Positions 7,225 through 14,334 of a stretch of 64,000 nt of DNA are shown here, one piece after another. The stretch comes from Anaerolineae bacterium (GTDB taxonomy: Bacteria; Chloroflexota; Anaerolineae; Anaerolineales; Anaerolineaceae): NCBI GenBank assembly GCA_013314735.1, contig JABUFD010000006.1, forward strand, positions 62,001 through 126,000, written 5' to 3'. The translations under genes and the position numbers were made by a program. Each line of letters starts with the position of its first letter. The stretch's first letter is position 1. The notes below the pieces were generated by a model. It saw nothing but the letters and a program-made list of their open reading frames with translations. It was not told the origin of the DNA and ran no database searches.

Positions 7225-9525
7225 TCATCCGCCGCCGTCCCCTTCAGCCTGTTGGGTTTGTTCCGCCTCTTCGGTGGCGCGCTGAGATTCTTCGGTGGCG
7301 CGCTGTACCGCGGTCTGGGTGTATTCGGCATCGAACAGGGTGGGGGTTTGGGTCACCCACAGGCGGCTTTCCCACGGGTACTGTCGGATGGCCTTGCCTT
7401 CAAAGTACAGTTCCACCACGCGCCGGAAGATCGGGGCGCTGACTTCGGAGCCTTCGCCGGCAAATTCAGTGAACACCACCACGGCGATATCCGGCTTGCC
7501 GGGTTCGTTGGCATCGGTGAAGCCCGCGAACCACGAGTGCGGGGCTTCGAGCGAGGTTTGCGCGGTGCCGGTTTTGCCGTACACCGGGTAGTACAGGTTG
7601 TAGAAGGTGCTGTAGGCGGTGCCGCGCTGTTCACTGGTCACCCAGCGCATGGCTTCGATGATGATCTGGCGGTTCTCTTCCGAGATTGGCAGGCTGCCGT
7701 GGGTTTGGGGTATAAAGGGATCGATGATGTTGCCGTTGGCATCCAGGTAGTGGTCCACCAGCTGCGGGGTGTAGAGCGTGCCGCCGTTGCCCAAAGCAGC
7801 GATGAAGGTGGCCACCTGGAGCGGGGTCACCAGCAGGGTGCCCTGTCCGATCGCCAGCTGGACGGCATCGCCCTCACCGGTGGGAGAAGGCACGTTGCCG
7901 GCGCTCTCATCCAGCACGCCGATCCCGGTCGGGCTGCCCAGGCCGAAGCCCACGGCCATTTCAGAGATGGCATTGGGGAAGTTCTGGCGGTAGAGGTCGA
8001 GGCCGATGTGATAGAAATAGGGGTTGCAGGAGCGCATCAGCCCTTGCTGCAGGGTCAGTTCGCCGCTGGCGGCCACTTCCTTTTCATAGGTCCAGTCGTA
8101 AAACACCTGGCCTTCCAGTTCTGTGAACGTGTGCCCGCACATATAGCGGGTATCGGCGGTGTAGAGGCCGGTTTCCAGCGCTGCGGCCATGGTGATGATC
8201 TTGAAGACCGAACCCAGGGGATAGCTGGATTGGCTGGCGCGGTTGATGCCGGGCTGGTTGGTGTTGTTGAGCATCGCCTCCAGCAGGTAATTGCGGTTGA
8301 AGTTATCGGGGTCGAACAGGTTGGGGTTGAAGCTGGGGTTGGAAGCCATCGCCAACACACGGCCGGTATCACGTTCCATCACCACAATCGCACCCGTTTT
8401 GCCGCTGAGAGCACGTTCCACCTGCTCCTGGAAATCAAAATCGAGGGTGCTGACCACCGAAAGGGAGGGGCGTGCGTCGGTATGCCCCAGGCGGTCGAGC
8501 ACCTGGCCTTCGGGGCTGACCACGTAGACATCAGCGCCGCGCACGCCGCGCAGGGCTTCTTCCGCACCCTTTTCGATGCCGCTGACGCCGATCTGTTCAT
8601 TGCCGACATATCCCTGGGCCTGGTAAGATGCCAGCTGTTCGGCCGGGATCGCGAGCACATACCCCACCACCTGGGCGGCGGATTCGCCGGCATAGTAGTA
8701 GCGGGTGTCATAGTTATTGAGCCACACCCCGCCCACACCGCTGATCACGTTCAGGCGCGCTTCCACCGCGTCCGCGGGGGCATCGCCGAGGGCGACATAC
8801 CAGTTGGTGCCGCGGGCGTATTCGTATTTCGCCTGGATATCAGCGGTGGGCATTTCCAGCAGGCGTGAAAGTTCCGCCAGCAGGGTGCTTTCTTTTTCGA
8901 TCTTGCCGGGCTCCACGCCGATGGCGTAGGCTTCGGTCTGGGCGGCAAAGGCATTGCCGTTGACATCGTAAATGCCGCCGCGCGCCGGGACGGAAATATC
9001 GGCGCGCAGCACGTTACCGCCGCGCAGTTGCGGCATGATCAGGCCGTCGTGCCATTCCACTTTCCATTCGCCGTTTTCCAGGGTGAGGTCCATCAGCATT
9101 TCGCTGGTGGTGTATTGTTCGATCAGGGAGGAGGTGAAGGTGACGCGGTATGCCGCCTGGGCGGTGCGGGTGCTGGTCATTACCGAGAGGATCTCACTGG
9201 TGAGGTCAGTTACCACCAGCGCCAGGGCGACATTGGTATAGCGTCCGCTGAAATCCTCCAGGCTGACGGCATCGCGGCTGAGGCTGGAGAGCATCTCGTA
9301 CATACCGGCATAATCCTGCGCCTGCCACCGGTCGAGGAAGGATTGCACACTGGCTTCCACATCGGGCACGGAGGTCAGCTCCACCACCGCGGTGGGCAGG
9401 CTGGTGACTGTGGGTTCCGGCGCGGCGGTGGCCGTGCTGCCGCCGTTGGTGCAGGCGGTGACCAGCAGCGCCAGCAGGGTCAGCGCAGAAAGGATGCGGT
9501 AGAAGGAGGTTCGGGTTGATTTCAT
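7225..9525 (-). CDS. Penicillin-binding protein transpeptidase, lipoprotein type with NTF2-like domain
   Basis: A D,D-transpeptidase that cross-links peptidoglycan outside the membrane. The 766-residue protein starts with a signal peptide and a lipobox (LVTAC, Cys25), so it should be lipid-anchored. Residues 55-165 form an NTF2-like domain of the MecA_N type, residues 175-340 the PBP dimerisation domain (starting ARGGIYDVNGNAFA), and residues 360-740 the transpeptidase. The active-site triad is complete: SVFK (Ser439, Lys442), SCN (499-501) and KTG (651-653). The start is 2 bp after the maf stop. The architecture is that of low-affinity class B PBPs such as PBP2a/PBP5fm, but beta-lactam resistance is not implied by sequence alone. 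Confidence 0.93.
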   Translation of the reverse strand: MKSTRTSFYRILSALTLLALLVTACTNGGSTATAAPEPTVTSLPTAVVELTSVPDVEASVQSFLDRWQAQDYAGMYEMLSSLSRDAVSLEDFSGRYTNVALALVVTDLTSEILSVMTSTRTAQAAYRVTFTSSLIEQYTTSEMLMDLTLENGEWKVEWHDGLIMPQLRGGNVLRADISVPARGGIYDVNGNAFAAQTEAYAIGVEPGKIEKESTLLAELSRLLEMPTADIQAKYEYARGTNWYVALGDAPADAVEARLNVISGVGGVWLNNYDTRYYYAGESAAQVVGYVLAIPAEQLASYQAQGYVGNEQIGVSGIEKGAEEALRGVRGADVYVVSPEGQVLDRLGHTDARPSLSVVSTLDFDFQEQVERALSGKTGAIVVMERDTGRVLAMASNPSFNPNLFDPDNFNRNYLLEAMLNNTNQPGINRASQSSYPLGSVFKIITMAAALETGLYTADTRYMCGHTFTELEGQVFYDWTYEKEVAASGELTLQQGLMRSCNPYFYHIGLDLYRQNFPNAISEMAVGFGLGSPTGIGVLDESAGNVPSPTGEGDAVQLAIGQGTLLVTPLQVATFIAALGNGGTLYTPQLVDHYLDANGNIIDPFIPQTHGSLPISEENRQIIIEAMRWVTSEQRGTAYSTFYNLYYPVYGKTGTAQTSLEAPHSWFAGFTDANEPGKPDIAVVVFTEFAGEGSEVSAPIFRRVVELYFEGKAIRQYPWESRLWVTQTPTLFDAEYTQTAVQRATEESQRATEEAEQTQQAEGDGGG

Positions 9526-9527
9526 GA

Positions 9528-10187
9528 TCAGTTAGCCTCAGGGAATATGCCGCGGTGTACCGGGCAGACATACGAAAGGTCAACCTGGCAATTGGCGGGG
9601 ATGTTTTCAGTGCTGGTGTAGCCCAGGGCGCGGAAACTGCGCCCGAGATGGCACAGCGGCAGGCCCATCACGCAGGCGAAGCAGGAATGGAATTGCTCCA
9701 CCGGGTGAAAGCCGCGGTGCTGGATGGCATACGCGCCGGCCTTGTCGAAAGGGTCGCCGGTGGCAATATACGCCTCGATCTCAGCATCGCTGTAGCTGCG
9801 CATTGGCACGGGCGCGGCGCACAGGTCCAGGTGAGCTTCATCGCCGTGGTTGAGCACGGCCAGGGCGGTATAGACGAAATGTTCGCGGCCGCGCAGGCGG
9901 CGCAGCATGGCACGCGCTTCGGCGGCGTCTGCCGGTTTGCCCAGCAATTCGCCATCATCGACCACGATCGTATCGGAGGCGAGGATGTGTTCACCGGGGG
10001 CGGCAAACGGCCGGGCGGCATGGGCTTTTTCCTGTGCCAGGCGCAGGACGTACACCTCCGGGGTTTCCCCGGGGCGGGGGGTTTCGTCAATATCGACCGC
10101 CTGAACGCGAAAATCCCAGCCGGTGAGCGCAAGCAGGCTGCGCCGGCGGGGGGAGGCCGAAGCCAGGAGGATCTTTAACGCGGTCAT
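9528..10187 (-). CDS. maf: Maf-family nucleoside triphosphate pyrophosphatase
   Basis: Maf proteins hydrolyse non-canonical or canonical NTPs to NMP plus pyrophosphate and are linked to division control. The 219-residue protein opens with LLASASPRRRSLLALTG, the substrate-binding SxSPRR signature, and carries ASDTIVVDDGELLGKP and KAGAYAIQHRG, the catalytic Asp and Lys/Gln motifs. About 25 residues after CHLGRSFRALG exceed the usual family end and show no recognisable motif. The gene starts the maf-PBP-rsgA operon. A TAAAAT box ends nine bases before the ATG, which suggests a very short leader. Assignment of the exact nucleotide preference is not possible. Confidence 0.94.
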   Translation of the reverse strand: MTALKILLASASPRRRSLLALTGWDFRVQAVDIDETPRPGETPEVYVLRLAQEKAHAARPFAAPGEHILASDTIVVDDGELLGKPADAAEARAMLRRLRGREHFVYTALAVLNHGDEAHLDLCAAPVPMRSYSDAEIEAYIATGDPFDKAGAYAIQHRGFHPVEQFHSCFACVMGLPLCHLGRSFRALGYTSTENIPANCQVDLSYVCPVHRGIFPEAN

Positions 10188-10222
10188 AGTCGCTTCATTT
10201 TAACACACTTGGCGCAGGCGCA

Positions 10223-10250
10223 GCGCGCATGAAGATACGCTCATGCGCGC
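10223..10250. repeat. Perfect 10-bp inverted repeat between maf and the reductase gene
   Basis: GCGCGCATGA (10223-10232) and TCATGCGCGC (10241-10250) form a strong hairpin with an 8-base loop. It lies upstream of maf and about 78 bp beyond the 3' end of the reverse-strand reductase gene. No U-run follows on either strand, so a simple intrinsic terminator is not supported. Confidence 0.55.
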
Positions 10251-10327
10251 CTGGCGGATGATTGCCCTGCATTCTCCCCATTTCTGCATGGCAATTTCAA
10301 GTCCCGTTGCGGAACATGCTGTACGGC

Positions 10328-11089
10328 TTATGCCGCACTTTCATCCACGATCTTGCCGGCGAATTTCCCCGCCGCCCAGCCGACAAAGCGCATGATGCCG
10401 CGCTTGAGGAAGTTGATCTTGCAGGGGTAGTAATACAGACCTTTGTCCCAACCGTGTTCGATGAAATACTTGCGGTCCTCCGGCAGGAAGGCCATCGCCG
10501 AACCCTGCTGGAGCATGAAGTTGAACAACTCCTTCAGCGAGGGGCGGTGATCGGTTCTGCTGCCTTCCACCAGCTTGAGAAAGCGGCCGAAGACCTTGCC
10601 ATTCACCGGTTTGGGGCTGGCACCCAACTGGCTGAGATGCCCGGCCGGGCGCATGCCGAGGTGGTGGGCGATTTCTTCCATATAGGCAATCCCCTTACGG
10701 TAGACGAACGGGCCTGCCGAGGTGCTCAGCACGAACACCGGCTTGCCCACCAGTTGCGGGTCAGGGCGGTGGAAGTAGGACACCAGGCGGTCAAAGACCT
10801 GCTTGAGCAGGGTGGAAACCTGCCACATGTAAATCGGTGAGGCCAGCAGGATGCCGTCAGCGGCGCGCATTTGATCCAGCAGGATTTCGATCTCATCCTG
10901 TGTTTTACAGCGGAAACCTTTTTCCACGCAGGCAGCGCAGCCGCGGCAGGGGCGCAGGTCCATTTTGGACAACTGCACGATCTCGACCGTGTACCCCGCC
11001 TCGCGCAGCGGGAGGGCGGCGCGTTCCAGCAGCGCGGCTGTGTTGCCATGCGCGCGCGGTGAACCATTGATCGCCAGGATTTGTTTCAT
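10328..11089 (-). CDS. Flavodoxin-fold NAD(P)H-dependent FMN reductase / iron-sulfur flavoprotein-like
   Basis: A 253-residue cytoplasmic protein of the NADPH-dependent FMN reductase superfamily. It begins MKQILAINGSPRAHGNTAALLERA, the FMN phosphate-binding loop. A cysteine cluster, PCRGCAACVEKGFRC, resembles the CxxC-x-C region of iron-sulfur flavoproteins, followed by ASPIYMWQVSTLLKQVFDRL, the flavin-side motif. The C-terminal third is basic and specific to a subgroup. The start at 11089 is chosen because it begins exactly at the flavodoxin fold and has CGGAG about 10 bases upstream. A longer in-frame reading would translate the neighbouring palindrome and is spurious. Substrate unknown; redox or detoxification is likely. 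Confidence 0.85.
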   Translation of the reverse strand: MKQILAINGSPRAHGNTAALLERAALPLREAGYTVEIVQLSKMDLRPCRGCAACVEKGFRCKTQDEIEILLDQMRAADGILLASPIYMWQVSTLLKQVFDRLVSYFHRPDPQLVGKPVFVLSTSAGPFVYRKGIAYMEEIAHHLGMRPAGHLSQLGASPKPVNGKVFGRFLKLVEGSRTDHRPSLKELFNFMLQQGSAMAFLPEDRKYFIEHGWDKGLYYYPCKINFLKRGIMRFVGWAAGKFAGKIVDESAA

Positions 11090-11161
11090 TTTCTCTTTCT
11101 CCGTTATTTGCTCGTTATCGTGATGAATTATACGCAGAATTTGGGGAGTTTGTTGTATCAT

Positions 11162-11194
11162 AGACTTCCGAAGTTTTAAAAACTTCGGAAGTCT
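11162..11194. repeat. Left REP-like palindrome of the RAYT unit
   Basis: Arms 11162-11177 and 11179-11194 are exact 16-bp complements around one central base. The same arm sequence recurs at the right boundary. It also lies between the divergent reductase and transposase genes. Confidence 0.85.
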
Positions 11195-11245
11195 GGGTAT
11201 ATTAAGAATCACCCACCAAAATTAAGCCGTAACGAACACACTTCA

Positions 11246-11890
11246 ATGCCTCGCCGCAATCATCCCTTTCTTCCAGACCATTATTATCATTTTTACAACC
11301 GCGGCAACAACCGGCAGGCGATCTTTTTTGAGCGGATTAATTACCTGTATTTTTTGCAAGGGATGAAAAGGTATCTCCTGCCGTATCTTGATGTCCTTGC
11401 GTATTGCCTGATGCCGACCCATTACCACCTGCTGGTGCGTGTAAAACCAGCGGACCAGACCGCCGCTGATCTACCCGGACAAGCCGTTACACTGGAAACG
11501 AACCTGCAAACCATCTCTGAGTCTGTTTCACATGCGATGCAATTATTGAGCATTTCCTATAATACTAAAGCGATCAACAAACGCTATGAACGCGTGGGTT
11601 CTCTTTTCCAGGGACAGTTTCAGGGAAAATGGGTGCCGGATGAGCGGTATTTGCGCACTTTGTGCCTTTACATCCACGCGAATCCAGTTAAGGATGCCCT
11701 TGCCGCCAACCCGGCTGATTGGGAGTTTAGCAGCCACCGCGATTGGATGCGGATGCGGGATGATGCCCTGGTGGATCGGGGAGGCGTCGAAAGGCATTTT
11801 GGAAATCCACAGGACTATCTTTCCCTGTTACAAGTGTGGATTGAAACACGCTGCGTGTCTGAACCATTGCGTCAGTACCTGGTGGATTGA
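11246..11890 (+). CDS. REP-associated tyrosine transposase (Y1_Tnp / TnpA_REP family)
   Basis: A 214-residue HUH single-strand nuclease of the RAYT family. The HUH metal-binding pair is visible as HYH at residues 59-61 (MPTHYHLLVRV). The helix with the candidate nucleophilic tyrosine is SYNTKAINKRY (Tyr105), followed by the family signature GSLFQGQFQGKWV and the YIHANPVK motif. These proteins cleave and rejoin single-stranded DNA at REP hairpins and are usually single-copy and domesticated rather than proliferating. The matching palindromes 52 bp upstream of the start and 52 bp beyond the stop support this role. No ribosome-binding site is obvious. The protein looks full length. Confidence 0.92.
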   Translation: MPRRNHPFLPDHYYHFYNRGNNRQAIFFERINYLYFLQGMKRYLLPYLDVLAYCLMPTHYHLLVRVKPADQTAADLPGQAVTLETNLQTISESVSHAMQLLSISYNTKAINKRYERVGSLFQGQFQGKWVPDERYLRTLCLYIHANPVKDALAANPADWEFSSHRDWMRMRDDALVDRGGVERHFGNPQDYLSLLQVWIETRCVSEPLRQYLVD

Positions 11891-11942
11891 GGGGATGATT
11901 GCGGTTAAGACAGATTTCCGAATATATAGACTTTCGAACAAT

Positions 11943-11976
11943 AGACTTCCGAAGTTTTTTAAAACTTCGGAAGTCT
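11943..11976. repeat. Right REP-like palindrome of the RAYT unit
   Basis: Arms 11943-11958 and 11961-11976 are exact 16-bp complements around TT, and are identical in sequence to the left palindrome arms. The -10 box of the next gene starts 4 bp after it, so the hairpin also forms the upstream edge of that promoter. Confidence 0.85.
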
Positions 11977-11980
11977 TGAG

Positions 11981-11986
11981 TACAAT
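11981..11986 (+). promoter_or_regulatory. -10 box for a leaderless APH-like gene
   Basis: TACAAT lies exactly 6 nt before the ATG at 11993, so transcription should start at or within a base of the start codon. TTTAAA at 11958-11963, 17 bp upstream and inside the RAYT palindrome, may act as a weak -35. Confidence 0.65.
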
Positions 11987-11992
11987 TATTGC

Positions 11993-12874
11993 ATGACACA
12001 CCCTCCAATTCTGATCGATACCGAGCTTGTGCGGCGGTTGGTGGCGGGGCAGTTCCCGCAGTGGGCACACTTGCCCATCCGGCCGGTTGCCAACGGCGGC
12101 TGGGACAACCGCACCTTCCACCTGGGTGGGAGCATGCTGGTGCGCCTGCCGAGTGCCGCCCATTACCGCGAGCAGGTGGCCAAGGAGCAAACCTGGCTGC
12201 CCCGCCTGGCGCCGCACCTGCCCCTGCAAATCCCGGCGCCGCTGGCGGTGGGCGAACCAGCGCACGGCTACCCCTGGGCATGGTCCATCTACCGCTGGAT
12301 TCCGGGTGAAAGCGCGCTGACCGCGGCGGTAACGGACCGCACCCGTTTTGCCCGTGACCTGGCCGCCTTCCTCACTGCACTGCAATCGATCGACACTTGC
12401 GGTGCGCCGCCGGCGGGAGAACACAACTTCTGGCGTGGCGGCCCGCTTTCAGTGTATGATCGCGAAACCCGGGACGCCATGGTGCTGGCGGGGCGGATCG
12501 ATACGGGCAGGGCGGCGGCTATCTGGGAGGCAGCGCTTGCCGCCACCTGGGAACATCCGCCGGTGTGGGTGCACGGCGATGTGGCTGCCGGGAACCTGCT
12601 GGTGCAGGACGGCAAGCTGCGTGCGGTGATCGATTTCGGCTGCAGCTGCGTCGGCGATCCCGCCTGTGACCTGGCGATTGCCTGGACGTACCTGGAGGGG
12701 GAAAGCCGTGCGGTGTTCCGGGCGGCACTGCCGCTCGATCCCGCCGCCTGGGCGCGTGGGCGCGGCTGGGTGCTGTGGAAAAGCCTGATCACCCTGGCTG
12801 GCGCGATGGATGGTGATGCGCGCGCCACCGATGCCGGGCGCGTGCTGGCACAAGTGCTGGCAGACCATTGGTGA
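11993..12874 (+). CDS. Aminoglycoside phosphotransferase (APH)-family kinase
   Basis: A 293-residue protein with the protein-kinase-like APH fold. An N-lobe ATP-binding region (residues 30-70, VANGGWDNRTFHLGG) precedes the catalytic loop HGDVAAGN (194-201, catalytic Asp196) and the metal-binding IDFG (Asp214), then SCVGDPACDLAIAW. This pattern is typical of APH relatives annotated as aminoglycoside or macrolide 2'-phosphotransferases, but many act on sugars, homoserine or unknown small molecules. Antibiotic resistance should therefore not be assumed. The ATG at 11993 has no ribosome-binding site, but a TACAAT box ends 6 nt upstream, which fits a leaderless mRNA. It directly follows the RAYT unit. 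Confidence 0.88.
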   Translation: MTHPPILIDTELVRRLVAGQFPQWAHLPIRPVANGGWDNRTFHLGGSMLVRLPSAAHYREQVAKEQTWLPRLAPHLPLQIPAPLAVGEPAHGYPWAWSIYRWIPGESALTAAVTDRTRFARDLAAFLTALQSIDTCGAPPAGEHNFWRGGPLSVYDRETRDAMVLAGRIDTGRAAAIWEAALAATWEHPPVWVHGDVAAGNLLVQDGKLRAVIDFGCSCVGDPACDLAIAWTYLEGESRAVFRAALPLDPAAWARGRGWVLWKSLITLAGAMDGDARATDAGRVLAQVLADHW

Positions 12875-12912
12875 AAGCGGCAGCAATTCGCTGTCACGGG
12901 ACCACGATGATA

Positions 12913-12941
12913 TTGTATCCATGCCGTTTGGCCGCTACAAT
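12913..12941 (+). promoter_or_regulatory. Promoter for the Cys-rich protein gene
   Basis: TTGTAT (12913-12918) and TACAAT (12936-12941) are separated by 17 bp. The mRNA would have a leader of about 25 nt carrying the GGAGG ribosome-binding site of the gene at 12974. Confidence 0.7.
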
Positions 12942-12973
12942 GAAAGAACAAACCATTTCATCTGGAGGAAGCA

Positions 12974-13639
12974 ATGGCAAAAGAAAGCTGGATTGAACGC
13001 CTGGGGCGAAGCCTCGATGACGCTGGCGGGGAGACGCTGCGCCGGGAGATCATCGGTGATGGTGCCGGGTTGACCTCTGCCTCCAACCCTGGCGCCAAGG
13101 CGCGCTGGGCTGCGGAGATGATCGAGCGGATGCAGGTCCATTTTGATGCAGAGCAATGCCGGCAAATCATGAGCCGCTGCTCCTGTGCCTTTTCCCAAAG
13201 CCTGATCCGCCAATTTAAGCAAGCCTATACTGCCGGCGGGGGATTGGCAGATGTGGTCGAAGCCATGCGCGCTGAGCAAAGGGAAAGCATCATCAAAAGC
13301 CTGGGTTCGGATGCAGCGTTGATCCAGTTGGCAGAAAATGAGCGTTTTATGCACAGCCCCGAAGTGTGCGAAGATGGCAGTATCCTGCATACGGGACGGC
13401 CGTATCATCCGAAGGCATATTTGTTGGCGAGTGATGAACAGGGCAGGCGTCAGCACATGTGCCATTGTGGATGGATCAACGGTAGTAAAGGCGAAATTCC
13501 AGTTGCTTTTTGCGGCTGCGGCAGTGGTTTTTACCGTATTTTATGGGAAAGCCTGCTGGATGCGCCGGTGACAGTGACCGTGGAAAGCACCGTATTCAGC
13601 GGCGGAAAGTACTGCCAGATGCGTATTAACCGTTCCTGA
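12974..13639 (+). CDS. Conserved cysteine-rich protein of unknown function (DUF6144-like)
   Basis: A 221-residue soluble protein without signal peptide or membrane segment. Its cysteines occur in clusters: DAEQC near residue 56, SRCSC, PEVC, HMCHC, FCGCG, and KYCQMRI at the C-terminus. The terminal strand pattern (VESTVFSGGKYCQMRI) recalls the ends of V4R-like or L-2-amino-thiazoline hydrolase-like domains, and the overall Cys pattern recalls DUF6144. Neither identity is certain. The Cys pairs suggest metal or cluster binding. A strong GGAGG ribosome-binding site precedes the ATG, and the gene has its own promoter at 12913-12941. Function unknown. Confidence 0.75.
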   Translation: MAKESWIERLGRSLDDAGGETLRREIIGDGAGLTSASNPGAKARWAAEMIERMQVHFDAEQCRQIMSRCSCAFSQSLIRQFKQAYTAGGGLADVVEAMRAEQRESIIKSLGSDAALIQLAENERFMHSPEVCEDGSILHTGRPYHPKAYLLASDEQGRRQHMCHCGWINGSKGEIPVAFCGCGSGFYRILWESLLDAPVTVTVESTVFSGGKYCQMRINRS

Positions 13640-13733
13640 CCGGGCGAGAAGGGCAACAGCGGGAAACCGGCCAGCTGTTCTTCCGGCCAGATTGGCGGAA
13701 TGAAAAGGGCTGACCTGAAAGGAGACGTATACG

Positions 13734-14312
13734 ATGTCAACCCGTTACGCAGAATGTATGACCGGGTGGAAGCCATGGATGAAGGAATACCGGTATGGGA
13801 TTGTGCTGATCATTCCGCCGGAACCCCATCGGGCGGTTGTCAATGCGCTTCGGCGGGTGTATACCTGGTCACAGGGGTCGGAGTGTGATGCGCATATCAG
13901 CCTTTCAGTGCCGGCGGCCGGCCCGGTAAATGCCATCGATCTGCTGGAACTGGAAGATATGTTGGCGGGTTTCGAACCGTTTCTGTTGCACTATGGCCCC
14001 ATCATCACCGGGGGCGACGGGCGGGGGATTGTCCTTGATATCCAGCCGCAGGAGGTCCTCAACCGCCTGCTCCCGCTGGTTGAAGGCACGCGTATGTTCC
14101 AGGGCGCGCCGGAACGGAAATGGCCTTTTTCAGCACACATGACCATCGCGGAAATTCTCACCATACCCCAATCGCTGGAATTGCGCAGCCAGCTCTCAGA
14201 CCTGAACCTGTCGGGCAGTTTCCGGGTGGATCATCTTTCGTACATTGTGCCGGATGAGAATTTTGCCTTCACCGAACGGGCGAAAATCAAGGTCGGGCGT
14301 GATTGCCGGTAA
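13734..14312 (+). CDS. 2H phosphoesterase / 2'-5' RNA ligase-like protein
   Basis: A 192-residue protein with the two HxS/T motifs of the 2H phosphoesterase superfamily: AHISL (His54, Ser56) and AHMTI (His134, Thr136), spaced 80 residues apart as in YjcG/LigT-type proteins. Members hydrolyse or form cyclic 2',3'-phosphates in RNA or nucleotides, but most bacterial members have no proven substrate. The ATG at 13734 follows AGGAG with a spacing of eight bases. A second in-frame Met at residue 9 is possible. The gene lies 21 bp before an MFS transporter gene that has its own -10 box, so co-transcription is not needed. Confidence 0.85.
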   Translation: MSTRYAECMTGWKPWMKEYRYGIVLIIPPEPHRAVVNALRRVYTWSQGSECDAHISLSVPAAGPVNAIDLLELEDMLAGFEPFLLHYGPIITGGDGRGIVLDIQPQEVLNRLLPLVEGTRMFQGAPERKWPFSAHMTIAEILTIPQSLELRSQLSDLNLSGSFRVDHLSYIVPDENFAFTERAKIKVGRDCR

Positions 14313-14322
14313 GGGTTTGTAG

Positions 14323-14328
14323 TACAAT
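14323..14328 (+). promoter_or_regulatory. -10 box for a leaderless MFS gene
   Basis: TACAAT is separated by exactly 6 nt from the ATG at 14335, and there is no ribosome-binding site. This is the same geometry as at 11981, 18789 and 58350. Confidence 0.65.
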
Positions 14329-14334
14329 CCGGGT

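Larger units (their letters stand above)
11162..11976 (+). mobile_element. RAYT (REP-associated tyrosine transposase) unit bounded by palindromes
   Basis: The unit runs from a perfect palindrome at 11162-11194 to a second one at 11943-11976. Both have identical 16-bp arms (AGACTTCCGAAGTTTT and its complement), and a Y1-type transposase gene lies between them. This matches the family layout in which a domesticated IS200/IS605-like transposase is flanked by the REP hairpins it recognises. Degenerate half-copies of the arm (AGATTTCCGAA, AGACTTTCGAA) sit just before the right palindrome. No target duplication is expected for this family and none is seen. Exact ends are inferred from the palindromes. 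Confidence 0.8.

Noticed and set aside
6874-8868. A 664-codon frame antisense to rsgA and the PBP gene
   Set aside because: It has the same Gly/Val/His-rich shadow composition opposite two genes with complete motifs.
10223-10250. Hairpin as an intrinsic terminator for the reductase gene
   Set aside because: The stem is strong but no U-run follows on either strand.
11090-11212. A 41-residue N-terminal extension of the FMN reductase
   Set aside because: It would translate the REP-like palindrome and gives residues unlike the flavodoxin fold; the internal ATG at 11089 begins at the fold.
12027-12320. Alternative Arg/Trp-rich forward frame inside the APH gene
   Set aside because: It has unnatural composition and no ribosome-binding site; the main frame has a complete APH signature.
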